Assembly (NCBI GenBank): GCA_034722035.1
Contig: JAYENK010000036.1
Coordinates: 1 to 64,000, forward strand
Reading direction: 5' to 3'
Source of the DNA: JAYENK01 sp034722035
GTDB taxonomy: Bacteria; Patescibacteriota; Patescibacteriia; Patescibacteriales; UBA12075
Length of the DNA: 64,000 nt
A program made the position numbers and the translations under genes. The notes beneath the pieces are model-generated. The model was given only the letters and a program-made list of their open reading frames with translations, was not told the DNA's origin and did not search any database. Shown here piece after piece: positions 1 through 8,448 of the stretch. Position 1 is the stretch's first letter. Every line of letters starts with the position of its first letter.

Positions 1-814
1 TTAATATCGATTTAGACAAAATTGATGGTTTTGTTTCTGGAGGTAATGCTGATTATACAATCAGCGTATGCTCAACAAATGGTTGCACAATGACAACTAC
101 AAATTCGATGACAATAAATCTAAATACTGAATTAACTATTTCAAACATAGAAACAAACAATGTCACAAGCGAAGCGTTTACTGTAGAATGGCAAACCAAT
201 GGTAGTTATGATTGCACAATGATATACAGCACTAAAGACGGGAATTTGGACGATGACTTTCTTGTTTCGACGAGAGATGCTGATGATTACATCTGGGGTT
301 CTAATTTTCCTAAATCAAACAACAACGGAATTTGTAATTATGCAATTGAAATTAAAAATCAAGGCGACAATTCAAAATATTTTAACGGTGCTAAGGGTTA
401 TTATAATTTAATTTGTTATGATCAAAATAGAAATAAAGTAACTTCATCTGTTTATTCTTTTGATATTCCTGTGGGCAGCGAAGCAGATAATTACCCAGGT
501 TTCAACCTGACAACAGATAAAGTTTCTTATTCTATTGATGAAACTGTTCAATTAGAGCTTGAAAAAGTAAATACCAGTATAAACGCATATTATGTTGATG
601 TATTTGCGAGCAAGCAATTAACACGGGGCGTAAGTGAAGTTTTTTTGATTGAGTCAGATGTGTTGGTTTCTGGCGGAAGCAAAACAGTTAATATCGATTT
701 AGACAAAATTGATGGTTTTGTTTCTGGAGGTAATGCTGATTATACAATCAGCGTATGCTCAACAAATGGTTGCACAATGACAACTACAAATTCGATGACA
801 ATAAATCTAAATAC
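1..814 (+). repeat. 687-bp in-frame tandem repeat truncated by the window edge
   Basis: Bases 1-127 are identical to 688-814 and diverge at 128/815. The offset of 687 bp is 229 codons, so the repeat keeps frame inside the surface protein. The identity stops after exactly 127 bp, the same length as the duplication flanking the miaB gap, which suggests an assembly k-mer overlap at a tandem repeat. Confidence 0.85.
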
Positions 815-1535
815 CAATAATGATTCAGGCGATGAAGACGAAGAAGATGATTCTACTTCAGACATTACCGAAACCAATCAATTAGTTCTACAACTCCAAA
901 GACAAATATCGACTTTAGAAAAACAAGTAATTGAATTAGAAAAAAAATTAACTCAATTAGATCAAAAATTTGCAGATAAATTTGCAGGCACTATGTTTTT
1001 AGACGTAGAAAACCACGGACGGCTATGGTATGTAGACCCTACTTCTAAAAACAGATTTTATTTTGAAAACGGTGAAGCAGCATTAAGTATCGGCTCTAAA
1101 TTAGCAACCGGTATTACATACGAAGATATTCAGAAAATTCCAGTAGGCATTCCAGATAAACTATATAATTTAAAAGACAGCGATAATGACGGATTACCAG
1201 ACAGATTAGAGTCTGCATTAGGTTCTAATCCAAATAATAGTGACTCAGACGGCGACGATTTTAACGATAAACAAGAACTAGAAAACGGATACAATCCAGT
1301 TATTGACCAAAAATATAATTATGATCAAAGTTTAGCTGAAAGACTAGAAGGAAAAATGCTACTTCAAGTATTGGGACCAAACTCTCACGGAGAAATTTGG
1401 TATATTAAAGACGGTCAAAGATGGTATGGTGGTACAGAAGATAGTATGTATGAAATTATGAAAACTAGAAGTCTAGGAGCGACACCAGATAATATTAGAA
1501 AAATAGCAGTTGGCGAAGTAGAAGGCATTGAATAG
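1..1535 (+). CDS. Surface protein with tandem repeats, coiled coil and calcium-type repeats (5' partial)
   Basis: The frame is open from base 3 and already inside a repeated domain, so the ATG at 90 is internal and the true start lies upstream of the window. Counting from that ATG, residues 1-242 form one 229-residue repeat plus the tail of the previous copy; the repeat looks beta-rich, with paired cysteines. An acidic linker (about 245-258) follows, then a heptad-like coiled coil (about 262-298). Two related domains with an LWYVDP-like or IWYIKDG-like core lie at about 300-352 and 420-478. They flank an Asp-rich segment (362-400) with two DxDxDG-type loops like thrombospondin type 3 or dockerin calcium sites. 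This architecture is common in Patescibacteria cell-surface proteins. No sorting signal is visible at the C-terminus. The surface location is inferred. Confidence 0.8.
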   Translation, partial: NIDLDKIDGFVSGGNADYTISVCSTNGCTMTTTNSMTINLNTELTISNIETNNVTSEAFTVEWQTNGSYDCTMIYSTKDGNLDDDFLVSTRDADDYIWGSNFPKSNNNGICNYAIEIKNQGDNSKYFNGAKGYYNLICYDQNRNKVTSSVYSFDIPVGSEADNYPGFNLTTDKVSYSIDETVQLELEKVNTSINAYYVDVFASKQLTRGVSEVFLIESDVLVSGGSKTVNIDLDKIDGFVSGGNADYTISVCSTNGCTMTTTNSMTINLNTNNDSGDEDEEDDSTSDITETNQLVLQLQRQISTLEKQVIELEKKLTQLDQKFADKFAGTMFLDVENHGRLWYVDPTSKNRFYFENGEAALSIGSKLATGITYEDIQKIPVGIPDKLYNLKDSDNDGLPDRLESALGSNPNNSDSDGDDFNDKQELENGYNPVIDQKYNYDQSLAERLEGKMLLQVLGPNSHGEIWYIKDGQRWYGGTEDSMYEIMKTRSLGATPDNIRKIAVGEVEGIE

Positions 1536-1541
1536 ATAGGA

Positions 1542-1596
1542 GTTTTGAGCTTCGGGAATTCACCCCTTTAATTCCCCTCTTCCCGAAGCCCAAAAC
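1542..1596 (+). terminator. Long hairpin after the surface protein gene
   Basis: A 16-bp stem with one G-T pair joins 1542-1557 to 1581-1596, just after the stop at 1535. There is no clear U-tract, so it may be a terminator, an mRNA 3'-end stabiliser or simply part of the repeat shared with 3319-3395. Confidence 0.45.
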
Positions 1597-1705
1597 AAAA
1601 AAATCAAATTTTCTTTTCTGATAGAAAAGAATAAGCGCAATTACAAAGAGATAAAAAATTTACTCTGCGGATTTGCTTTCAACATTTAATCGGTTTAAAT
1701 ATATC

Positions 1706-1731
1706 TTAATCTATATTATAATATAGATTAA
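1706..1731. repeat. 26-bp perfect AT palindrome
   Basis: Bases 1706-1731 equal their own reverse complement. A partly matching sequence lies at about 30602-30627 between the purine units. No gene starts next to it. It could be an operator or cruciform; its function is unknown. Confidence 0.5.
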
Positions 1732-1810
1732 ATTAACAAGTTCAATTAAAGCAAAGTCCTTGCCACGTTGCGCTCTCCTCCCTTTATAATTAAAAGGAGG
1801 TCGTCGGGTC

Positions 1811-1910
1811 GTACAACAACGCAATAAGCGGAAAATGCCTCGGCTCGGCATTTTCGCAACTTTGTCTGCACTTCGTTCAGACAAAGTTCGCTTATTGGTA
1901 TTCATTGTAC
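1811..1910 (+). other. attC-like multi-branched folded element
   Basis: Nested inverted repeats pair almost the whole 100 bp. The outer arms are 1811-1816 with 1905-1910 (GTACAA/TTGTAC), then 1822-1830 with 1889-1897 (9 bp). Two inner hairpins follow: 1831-1839 with 1847-1855, and 1858-1868 with 1878-1888 (11 bp). Two outer boxes, two inner boxes and a variable terminal structure is the plan of an integron attC site, with AAC in the left outer box. The right outer box reads ATTGTAC rather than GTT-initial, and no extrahelical base is obvious. It could instead be a REP or IS200/IS605-type folded element. The rest of 1536-2080 holds no gene. Confidence 0.4.
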
Positions 1911-2007
1911 GAAATAAATTTTTTATCTTAGTGGAATTTAAATATTTAAGTGTTTTGAATACGACGAAAATTAGATTTTTTTATTTATTTAAAAGGGGGA
2001 ATATTGT

Positions 2008-2032
2008 GTTTTCTCCGCTCCGCTACGAAAAC
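2008..2032. repeat. Small hairpin with a CTCCGCTCCGC loop
   Basis: GTTTTC (2008-2013) pairs with GAAAAC (2027-2032). The loop resembles that of the hairpin at 3426-3450, which suggests related mobile or repeat-derived elements on both sides of the Fic gene. Confidence 0.35.
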
Positions 2033-2082
2033 GATTTAATTTATTATCATTTATAACACACAAAACATATTTTTTCATAAAA

Positions 2083-2140
2083 AGTTTGTATATATCTATT
2101 GACACAATATATACAAACTGCTATACTTTGTATATATCTA
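2083..2140 (+). promoter_or_regulatory. Promoter with three operator half-sites for the Fic gene
   Basis: A consensus-like promoter is present: TTGACA at 2099-2104, a 17-bp spacer, and TATACT at 2122-2127. A 13-bp perfect inverted repeat (2083-2095 with 2107-2119) straddles the -35 box. A 14-bp direct copy of its left arm (2085-2098) recurs at 2127-2140 over the start-site region. Half-sites fall about 21 bp apart, two helical turns, so a repressor could bind them on one face. This placement predicts tight repression. Confidence 0.75.
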
Positions 2141-2160
2141 TAAAAACATGTAAACAAACT

Positions 2161-3312
2161 ATGGACTCTATCAAAATTGGCTCTAATATAAAACAAAAAC
2201 AAGGCTTTGAAGCATTTATTCCCAGCCCCTTCCCACCAAAAGAAGGTTTTAATTTTGATCCAAAAATTTTAAAAAAAGACAATGAAGCCACGCGTTTGCT
2301 CGGCAAACTTGACGGTATAACTAAACTTTTACCTGATGCTGATTTTTTCCTTCTGATGTATTTAAGAAAAGACGCGGCTTCTTCAAGTCAAATTGAGGGA
2401 ACAAGAGCAACAATGATTGACGCAATTGAAGCTGACGTAAAAATAAAATCAAATATTCCAGAGGATGTTGATGATATTTTACATTATATACAAGCACTTA
2501 ATTACGGAATCAGGAGAGTCGAAACAGATAATTTTCCTATAGCACTTAGATTTATAAGAGAACTGCATAAACAGCTTATGCATAAAGCACGCGCTACCCA
2601 TTTTTCCGATCCCGACGAATTTCGCAAAACCCAAAACTGGATTGGCGGCACCCGACCAGACAACGCTCGCTTTGTTCCTCCGCCGGTTGATGATATGCGG
2701 CAGGCGCTTAATGATTTGAAAAATTTCATCCATTCGGACGACGCACTGCCAACTGTAATTAAAGCCGGACTTGTGCACGCTCAATTTGAAACTATTCATC
2801 CATTTTTAGACGGCAACGGCAGAACAGGCAGAATACTCATTACTTTTTATCTTTGGAAAGAAGGTTATTTGGAAAAACCAGTTTTATTTTTGTCATCTTT
2901 TTTTAAAAAGCACCAAAAATTATATTATGAAAAATTATTCGGCTACCACAACGGAAATGTTAACGACTGGATTGACTTTTTCCTTGAAGGTGTAATTGAA
3001 ATCGCTAATGAAGCTATTGGTATTGTCGATAAAATAACTATATTGCGCGATAAAAACACATTAAAAATTCAAAAATTAGGAAAACGCGCTTCAGAAAGCG
3101 CTAATTTGGTTTTACCCAAACTTTACGGTCAACCTATAGTAAATATTAACGTCATTCAAAAATGGACAGGATTCACCCGTGCTGGTGCACAAACCGTTGT
3201 TAATAGATTTATTAAAATGGGTATTTTGTTACCTAAAAACAAAGACATAAAATACGGACAATCATATATATACAAAGAATACATTGAAATTTTCAACAGT
3301 AACGAACAATAA
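2161..3312 (+). CDS. Class II Fic-domain protein (probable AMPylase) with C-terminal winged helix
   Basis: 383 residues from the ATG at 2161; an upstream in-frame ATG at 2086 precedes the promoter and is rejected. Residues about 15-50 match the Fic N-terminal domain (FIPSPFPP). S75-xxx-E79-G80 fits the inhibitory helix motif [S/T]xxxE[G/N] of class II Fic proteins, whose glutamate blocks ATP binding. The catalytic motif is complete (H213-PFLDGNGR-xxx, ending R224). Residues about 310-345 look like a winged helix-turn-helix. Fic enzymes of this type transfer AMP to hydroxyl side chains; the target here is unknown. No partner antitoxin gene adjoins it, consistent with inhibition built into the chain. 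No Shine-Dalgarno is seen. It may regulate its own promoter, which is inference. Confidence 0.9.
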   Translation: MDSIKIGSNIKQKQGFEAFIPSPFPPKEGFNFDPKILKKDNEATRLLGKLDGITKLLPDADFFLLMYLRKDAASSSQIEGTRATMIDAIEADVKIKSNIPEDVDDILHYIQALNYGIRRVETDNFPIALRFIRELHKQLMHKARATHFSDPDEFRKTQNWIGGTRPDNARFVPPPVDDMRQALNDLKNFIHSDDALPTVIKAGLVHAQFETIHPFLDGNGRTGRILITFYLWKEGYLEKPVLFLSSFFKKHQKLYYEKLFGYHNGNVNDWIDFFLEGVIEIANEAIGIVDKITILRDKNTLKIQKLGKRASESANLVLPKLYGQPIVNINVIQKWTGFTRAGAQTVVNRFIKMGILLPKNKDIKYGQSYIYKEYIEIFNSNEQ

Positions 3313-3334
3313 TGAGTTTTAGGCAAAAGGAATT

Positions 3335-3354
3335 CCTGTCTGCCGACAGGCAGG
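3335..3354. repeat. CCTGTC...GACAGG palindromic repeat
   Basis: A GC-rich hairpin (3335-3340 with 3345-3350) in an AT-rich spacer. It sits inside a longer intergenic unit whose flanks match 1559-1605, as if this short palindrome had been inserted. Similar CTGCC/GGCAG palindromes are, from memory, abundant in Patescibacteria genomes. Confidence 0.5.
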
Positions 3355-3425
3355 CACCCCTTTAATTCCCTCTTCCATTTTTCAAAACAAAAAAATCAAA
3401 AATAAGAAATGATAAAAGCCCCATA

Positions 3426-3474
3426 TTTTGCTCCACTCCGTTCCGCAAAACATCGCATATACTAAACGTTGTGC
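3426..3474 (+). other. Hairpin plus GTTGTGC box, possible half of an attC-like site
   Basis: TTTTGC (3426-3431) pairs with GCAAAA (3445-3450) around a CTCCACTCCG loop. Eighteen bases on is GTTGTGC (3468-3474) followed by GAAAT. The element at 1811-1910 ends in a similar box followed by the same GAAAT. A matching left outer arm could not be found, so this is at most a degraded site. The spacer 3313-3686 otherwise holds only a gene remnant and a terminator. Confidence 0.25.
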
Positions 3475-3512
3475 GAAATTGTTTGCTACATTTATTTAAT
3501 AATTTTTTATGA

Positions 3513-3623
3513 TCGATTTACAAAAATTTCAAAAACCAAGATATAAAAATTAGTATTAATTCGGGTCCGGTTATTATTGGTGAAGAATGTTGGTTTAAAA
3601 GTAGAATTAAAAGATGGATTTAA
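3513..3623 (+). pseudogene. Possible remnant of a hexapeptide-repeat acyltransferase
   Basis: A 36-codon open stretch without a start codon includes INSGPVIIGEECW, which resembles the left-handed beta-helix repeats of hexapeptide acetyltransferases. It ends in TAA at 3621-3623. Too short to prove; it may be chance. Confidence 0.25.
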
Positions 3624-3640
3624 GTCGTATACACAATAAT

Positions 3641-3665
3641 AAAAAGCCATATATTATGGCTTTTT
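3641..3665. terminator. Bidirectional intrinsic terminator
   Basis: A 10-bp stem (3641-3650 with 3656-3665) with A/T flanks. On the minus strand the stem is followed by a T-rich run, so it ends the transcript of the ligase gene at 3687-6155. Confidence 0.7.
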
Positions 3666-3686
3666 ATTTATTTTAAACTTGTATTG

Positions 3687-6155
3687 CTATTGCAGGATAC
3701 CGGAGAATTGGGCTTTTATTGCTTCGGTGGTTTTTGCGTCCTTTACTACCGTTAAAAGACGATTGATCGCCTTTAGGGCATTGTCGTTCTGGCCGGTTTT
3801 TTGGTATAAAACAGCTAAAGAATAAAGCGCGTTGGCATGATTGGGATTAGCCGCGACAATTGAAAGAAATAATTGCTCGGCTGCGTCCATGTCGGCGTTC
3901 TTTGCCACCACATTACCGGTCGCTTGATCCGGACTGACACTCAGCGGTCTTTCCGGCGTACTTGTACCCTGATTGACGTCCGGCTTTAAATCGTTTTTGG
4001 AAATTTCCGCAAAATCATCTTGAGCGATGTTTGGTTGAGACACTCCCCGGTTAAAATACAAACGTCCCAGCTCAAAGCGATAATCAAGATTATTTCTTGA
4101 TACAAGATTTGCCCGCTTTAATTGTTCGATCGCATCATCATTTTCTCCCAGTTTTTCGTGAGCGATGGCTTTACCGTAATATGCGGCAGCCAAATCTCCC
4201 TTTAATTTAATTGAATCATCATATTTTTTTACAGCTTCACCAATATAATATTTTTGCTCTTCAGTATCGGTTTCCGCGTTAGCTCGGGCCATATTTATAA
4301 GAGCCATCCGTAAATCCGGGACCGGATTCTTCGGGTCAAGTGTTTTTACCTTTGCATATAATTGCTCCGACCATTCCAGCGCTCCTCTAGTATAAAAAGA
4401 AGCATTTTCATAAATCAAAGCTAAGGCTTCATTGTTGCCGGCCCTATTTTCAGAAAGATTAACCGCTTTTTTGCCGTTTTCAATCGCCTGGCTCAAGTTA
4501 GCGCCGATTTCAGTCTGGTCTTTACCCGCCAGAGCGCCTTGATTGGCAATTGCCATATAATTGTTAGCCAAATTTAAATAATATGCATCCTGATAGGGCG
4601 CTAATTCAACCGCTTTTTCCAGTTTTTCAATTTTTTCTTCTGATTTCGGCGCTACTATTGCTTGTTTGGCATAAACATCAGCCAAATACATTTTTAAACC
4701 CATAGTGAACATAATCACTACACCGGCGCTTACGCACAAAAATATTGCGGCCAATGCCAACGCGTATTTAGGCGAGGCTCTAAAAGACAAATTAAGAATG
4801 GCAAAGCGGTCTTGCTGTAAAACCAGACTAACCGAAATGCCTAAAATAAAGATAATAGCTGTCATTAATATCACACTATTATTTACAGCAAAAAGAAGGG
4901 AAAAAAGTAAAAATGAAATCATACTTGCAAAAAGCGCCAGTAAAATGGAATGGACTTCTGATTTTTTTGTTTTTATTAAAGCCAAAAACGTTACTGAGAA
5001 TGAGATTAACACTAAAATAATTACGCTAACAGTACCGAGAATGCCAACCGTTGCCAAAAACTCAAACAAGGCACCAGAAGCCGAATCAAAACGAACATTC
5101 CACAAAACAGAATCATTAAAATCACCTGATTTAAATTTACTGAAATTATAATAGAAAGTAGACGGACCAGAACCAAACAAAGGATTGTCTTTAAGGGCGT
5201 CTTTGGCAATATCCCAAGAGGCACCGCGTGAGAGGCTTACTTCTGATGGAAGTTGTAAATTGATAAAATTAAAATTACCAAGCACCAAGAAAATAATCAA
5301 AGCCAAAAATACACCCAAAGGAATAATTAAATTATTGCTGCTGATTTTAATGATTTTTGACAAGAAAAACATTAGAACAATCACCATGCCGACTATGCTG
5401 ATTGGCCAAAAAGTAAAACCACTAAGCAACATTAATACTGCCAAAGAAGCTAAAACACCAATTCCGATAAACACTTTCAAAACAAGCGCTAAAGGCGATT
5501 TCATTTTTGGCGATATGGACTTGATTTGCGTGGCTGCCACCACTAAAATTGGTAAAATTGATACAATATATATAGCAAGTCCGGACACTGAACCAATCGG
5601 ATTAAAAGACCTGGCTGCAACTAAATCAAAAGGAATAATATAAATTTGCATCAATTGCAACAAGGAGTACACTACCAATAAAATTGAAGAAAAAACAAAA
5701 GCCCAAAAAACACTTTTGACGCGCTTTAGGTTTAAATTATTTACCACTAAATAATAAAATAAAACAAAAATAAATACAGCAGCAAAACCTTTTGCACTAC
5801 TACCATAAGAGCCAATCAAAGAATCCTTAACGCTGATTGAAAGAATAGTGGAGATACCAAATAAAACCAAAGTGGTGATAATCGGAATATCAAGTGGTGT
5901 TCTTTTTAAATTGAGCTCACCAAGAATCACTCCTTTCGTTACCCAAGCAACTACCCCCACTAATACCAAAAAGTAAAGCAAAATCATTTTTTCAAAGCCA
6001 AGTCCTTGGGCGACCAAACCGGTAAAAAATATCGGGCAGAGAAAAAAGATCAACGCGATTACTCCGGAAATAATAAAATCTAAACCCGAAGATGATTTAC
6101 TGCTTAGAGCAGGCACCTTCTTGGAAGATTCTTCATTTGTTTTTGCTTCTGTCAT
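3687..6155 (-). CDS. O-antigen ligase/polymerase-like membrane protein with C-terminal TPR domain
   Basis: 822 residues. A cytosolic N-terminus (about 1-25) leads into about a dozen hydrophobic segments to residue 480. Between them is a long extracytoplasmic loop (about 305-360) with RGASWDIAKDALKDNP and GSGPSTF, the Wzy_C/WaaL signature region. The remaining 330 residues carry TPR-like helical repeats (about 495-640, 650-700, 765-820). Family members polymerise or ligate surface glycans from lipid carriers. Patescibacteria often have this TPR-fused form, possibly for protein glycosylation or glycan export. The gene stands alone, with a terminator at 3641-3665. The substrate is unknown. It differs from the shorter Wzy-like protein at 46891-48399. 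Confidence 0.8.
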   Translation of the reverse strand: MTEAKTNEESSKKVPALSSKSSSGLDFIISGVIALIFFLCPIFFTGLVAQGLGFEKMILLYFLVLVGVVAWVTKGVILGELNLKRTPLDIPIITTLVLFGISTILSISVKDSLIGSYGSSAKGFAAVFIFVLFYYLVVNNLNLKRVKSVFWAFVFSSILLVVYSLLQLMQIYIIPFDLVAARSFNPIGSVSGLAIYIVSILPILVVAATQIKSISPKMKSPLALVLKVFIGIGVLASLAVLMLLSGFTFWPISIVGMVIVLMFFLSKIIKISSNNLIIPLGVFLALIIFLVLGNFNFINLQLPSEVSLSRGASWDIAKDALKDNPLFGSGPSTFYYNFSKFKSGDFNDSVLWNVRFDSASGALFEFLATVGILGTVSVIILVLISFSVTFLALIKTKKSEVHSILLALFASMISFLLFSLLFAVNNSVILMTAIIFILGISVSLVLQQDRFAILNLSFRASPKYALALAAIFLCVSAGVVIMFTMGLKMYLADVYAKQAIVAPKSEEKIEKLEKAVELAPYQDAYYLNLANNYMAIANQGALAGKDQTEIGANLSQAIENGKKAVNLSENRAGNNEALALIYENASFYTRGALEWSEQLYAKVKTLDPKNPVPDLRMALINMARANAETDTEEQKYYIGEAVKKYDDSIKLKGDLAAAYYGKAIAHEKLGENDDAIEQLKRANLVSRNNLDYRFELGRLYFNRGVSQPNIAQDDFAEISKNDLKPDVNQGTSTPERPLSVSPDQATGNVVAKNADMDAAEQLFLSIVAANPNHANALYSLAVLYQKTGQNDNALKAINRLLTVVKDAKTTEAIKAQFSGILQ

Positions 6156-6366
6156 ATAATTTTTTAAAAATTATTTTTTAATATTAATAAAAAACTTTTT
6201 CTTGTTTTTGTCAAGAAAAAAATCTATCCACAAATCATCTTTAATATAATAATATACTAGCAAAATTTTAAATAATAGTCCAACTCTTTAACATTAATAT
6301 TTATCTTATAAAAACAACAAAAATCATGCAATTTGTATTGCGCGATTTTTCTTGAATATTTTTATT

Positions 6367-8448
6367 CTATTTTATTTTAAGCAAAACTTGTCCTGATGTG
6401 TTCCGACCTGTGGCAATTTTATTTTCATCCGTTTCTTGCCACTCTGGATTTTTAATCGATACTTCATATAGTTGCAAGTGCGCGTCAAATTTTTCTCCAC
6501 TTAAATTAAATGTCAAATCAGCCGGATTTTCTATTTCAATATAATTATCAAAATTTCTTCCGTTTGCTTCTTCGCTTTTGAATTTTTCTAAAATTTGCGT
6601 GAATTCTTCATTTAAAGAAAAAATTTCCATAATATAATTCTCTTCGTTCTCGGCTATTTTATCCATTTCACCATAATAAATAATTAGTTGTTCGTTCTTG
6701 GAATCAAGCGCGGCCTGATAAGTTTTCTTATAATCCATTTTTGTCCTATCATCAAAGAACACAAGATTAAAGTCGGATTTAAGGTTCATATAATAATCAT
6801 AGCCGGAAACCCGAACGCTATCCCCCACTCTTTTATCGTGGACCAAATTATATGTGAAAACTCTAGGCACGTATTGAGTATTTTCTTTATTAAAATACCT
6901 TTGTACTTTAATTTGCGTAGTGAGATCGTTTATAATCGACCAATGCCGTATTTCCCGGTATTTTCTTTTCTCTATCCGCTCTATCATTTCTTTTCTGCGC
7001 TCATCATCAATATCTTCACGTATTTCAATATTGGCAAGCTCCTGTTCTTTTTGTTTGATAAAATTAATCTTATTTTGTCTTTTTATTTCAGCAATTTCTT
7101 CGGCAAAAAAATCATTCAAGGTATCACAGCCATGAAAAGCACATAAGTACTCGATTGCTCCATAAATCTGTCCACTCAGTTTAGCCGGAATATCATTATA
7201 TTTTTCGAGCGGAACTATTTTATTTTCATTTAACATTTTTGCTTCCTCTAGGTATATTTTTAGCTTTGCTTGTTGCCGCTTTTCCGGCAAAATATAGACT
7301 GACCACGGACCGATTGAAATAATTATTATCATCGAAACCAGAGAATAAAAAATCGTTCCTAAATATTTTTTCTTAGAAACTATAAAATAAACAGAAAGCG
7401 AAAACAACCAAAGACCAAAAGCAACAACCAAATAACGATTAATCGTCAGATCATATTGATTTATGCGCAAAAAAATCGCATAAAAAAGCATGAAAGTTTG
7501 CAATAACACTGCAAAAGGAAAAATTTTTCTAAATATTTCCGCTATTTTTAATTTTTCCGTAAAAATATAGGAAACAAAATAAACCAGGTAACCAAAAAAA
7601 GAAAAAAGAATCACCATCCAGGCCACTTCGCCTTGAGGCCAATTGGAAAAATTAATCAGCACTTTAATCGTATAGGAATAAAGGATTAAAAAATAGATCG
7701 TAATTGCCGGCAGGCCGATATAATTTATCAAAAAAGAATAAAATTTGTTATTTTGAATTTTTTCTTCCTTGTTAACTTCGATTGAGGGCAAATTGATTAG
7801 GAAAAATATCGGTGCAAACAAGGCTAGGGCAAAAGATGTCCAGCGCGCAAACATGTTTCCTTGGTCAAATATTTCATTCAAATCAAACAAAGTAAATACA
7901 GAGCTAAGCGCGATAAAACCAAGAATCATCGTGGCAAGCCCGGCAATCATTGCCATTAATGTCTTAATCAGCAGATTATAAGAAAATACATATAGCCTGC
8001 GCTGTGAGATGTTTTTGCGGATTAAACTCAATATAAAAGGTGCGAAAAAAACAAAGGCGATTATTGCCACAATTGTCATAATAATATAAACAATTATTTC
8101 AGTATATGGATCTTGAAACAAATTTTCCTCAAAAGAAAAATAATACAGGCAAGCAAGTATTATGGTCGCTATCTGACTAAAGCATTTTTTTATTTGTGGT
8201 AGAGCCAAAGATTCGCCCAGAAGATAAACACCAATTGAAAAAAAGAAAAAAATCGACAAAGTAAGAATTCCTTTGTCGATTAAATTCTCTGTATTATAGC
8301 TAATTTTTTCGTCCAAACCAATTCTGATCAATAAAAGAGTGAACGCGGACAAAGAAAACAACATTGAAAGCGGTAGCCTGGCAAAAACATCTTTTAACAA
8401 TCGCTTAAAATTATTAAATCTAATAATTTTTAGCATATTAAAAAACAA
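6367..8448 (-). CDS. Polytopic membrane protein, DUF4153-like
   Basis: 693 residues with about eleven hydrophobic segments over residues 15-390, followed by a soluble, Lys/Glu-rich C-terminal region of about 290 residues. The membrane half resembles DUF4153 proteins, recognised by overall pattern rather than a catalytic motif. The C-terminal part looks like a separate extracytoplasmic or cytosolic domain with a mixed alpha/beta pattern. The start overlaps the end of the upstream gene by 11 bp, so the two are probably co-translated. No function is known. Confidence 0.6.
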   Translation of the reverse strand: MFFNMLKIIRFNNFKRLLKDVFARLPLSMLFSLSAFTLLLIRIGLDEKISYNTENLIDKGILTLSIFFFFSIGVYLLGESLALPQIKKCFSQIATIILACLYYFSFEENLFQDPYTEIIVYIIMTIVAIIAFVFFAPFILSLIRKNISQRRLYVFSYNLLIKTLMAMIAGLATMILGFIALSSVFTLFDLNEIFDQGNMFARWTSFALALFAPIFFLINLPSIEVNKEEKIQNNKFYSFLINYIGLPAITIYFLILYSYTIKVLINFSNWPQGEVAWMVILFSFFGYLVYFVSYIFTEKLKIAEIFRKIFPFAVLLQTFMLFYAIFLRINQYDLTINRYLVVAFGLWLFSLSVYFIVSKKKYLGTIFYSLVSMIIIISIGPWSVYILPEKRQQAKLKIYLEEAKMLNENKIVPLEKYNDIPAKLSGQIYGAIEYLCAFHGCDTLNDFFAEEIAEIKRQNKINFIKQKEQELANIEIREDIDDERRKEMIERIEKRKYREIRHWSIINDLTTQIKVQRYFNKENTQYVPRVFTYNLVHDKRVGDSVRVSGYDYYMNLKSDFNLVFFDDRTKMDYKKTYQAALDSKNEQLIIYYGEMDKIAENEENYIMEIFSLNEEFTQILEKFKSEEANGRNFDNYIEIENPADLTFNLSGEKFDAHLQLYEVSIKNPEWQETDENKIATGRNTSGQVLLKIK

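Noticed and set aside
1711..1905. Small reading frames over 1711-2056 on both strands
   Set aside because: They run through the folded repeat element and have no ribosome-binding site or recognisable protein sequence.
2086..2160. Upstream ATG as Fic start
   Set aside because: It lies before the -35 and -10 boxes and inside the operator; the residues it adds do not belong to the Fic family.
6220..6232. DnaA box/replication origin near CTATCCACA
   Set aside because: A single near-match in an AT-rich spacer with no cluster of boxes and no dnaA or dnaN nearby.
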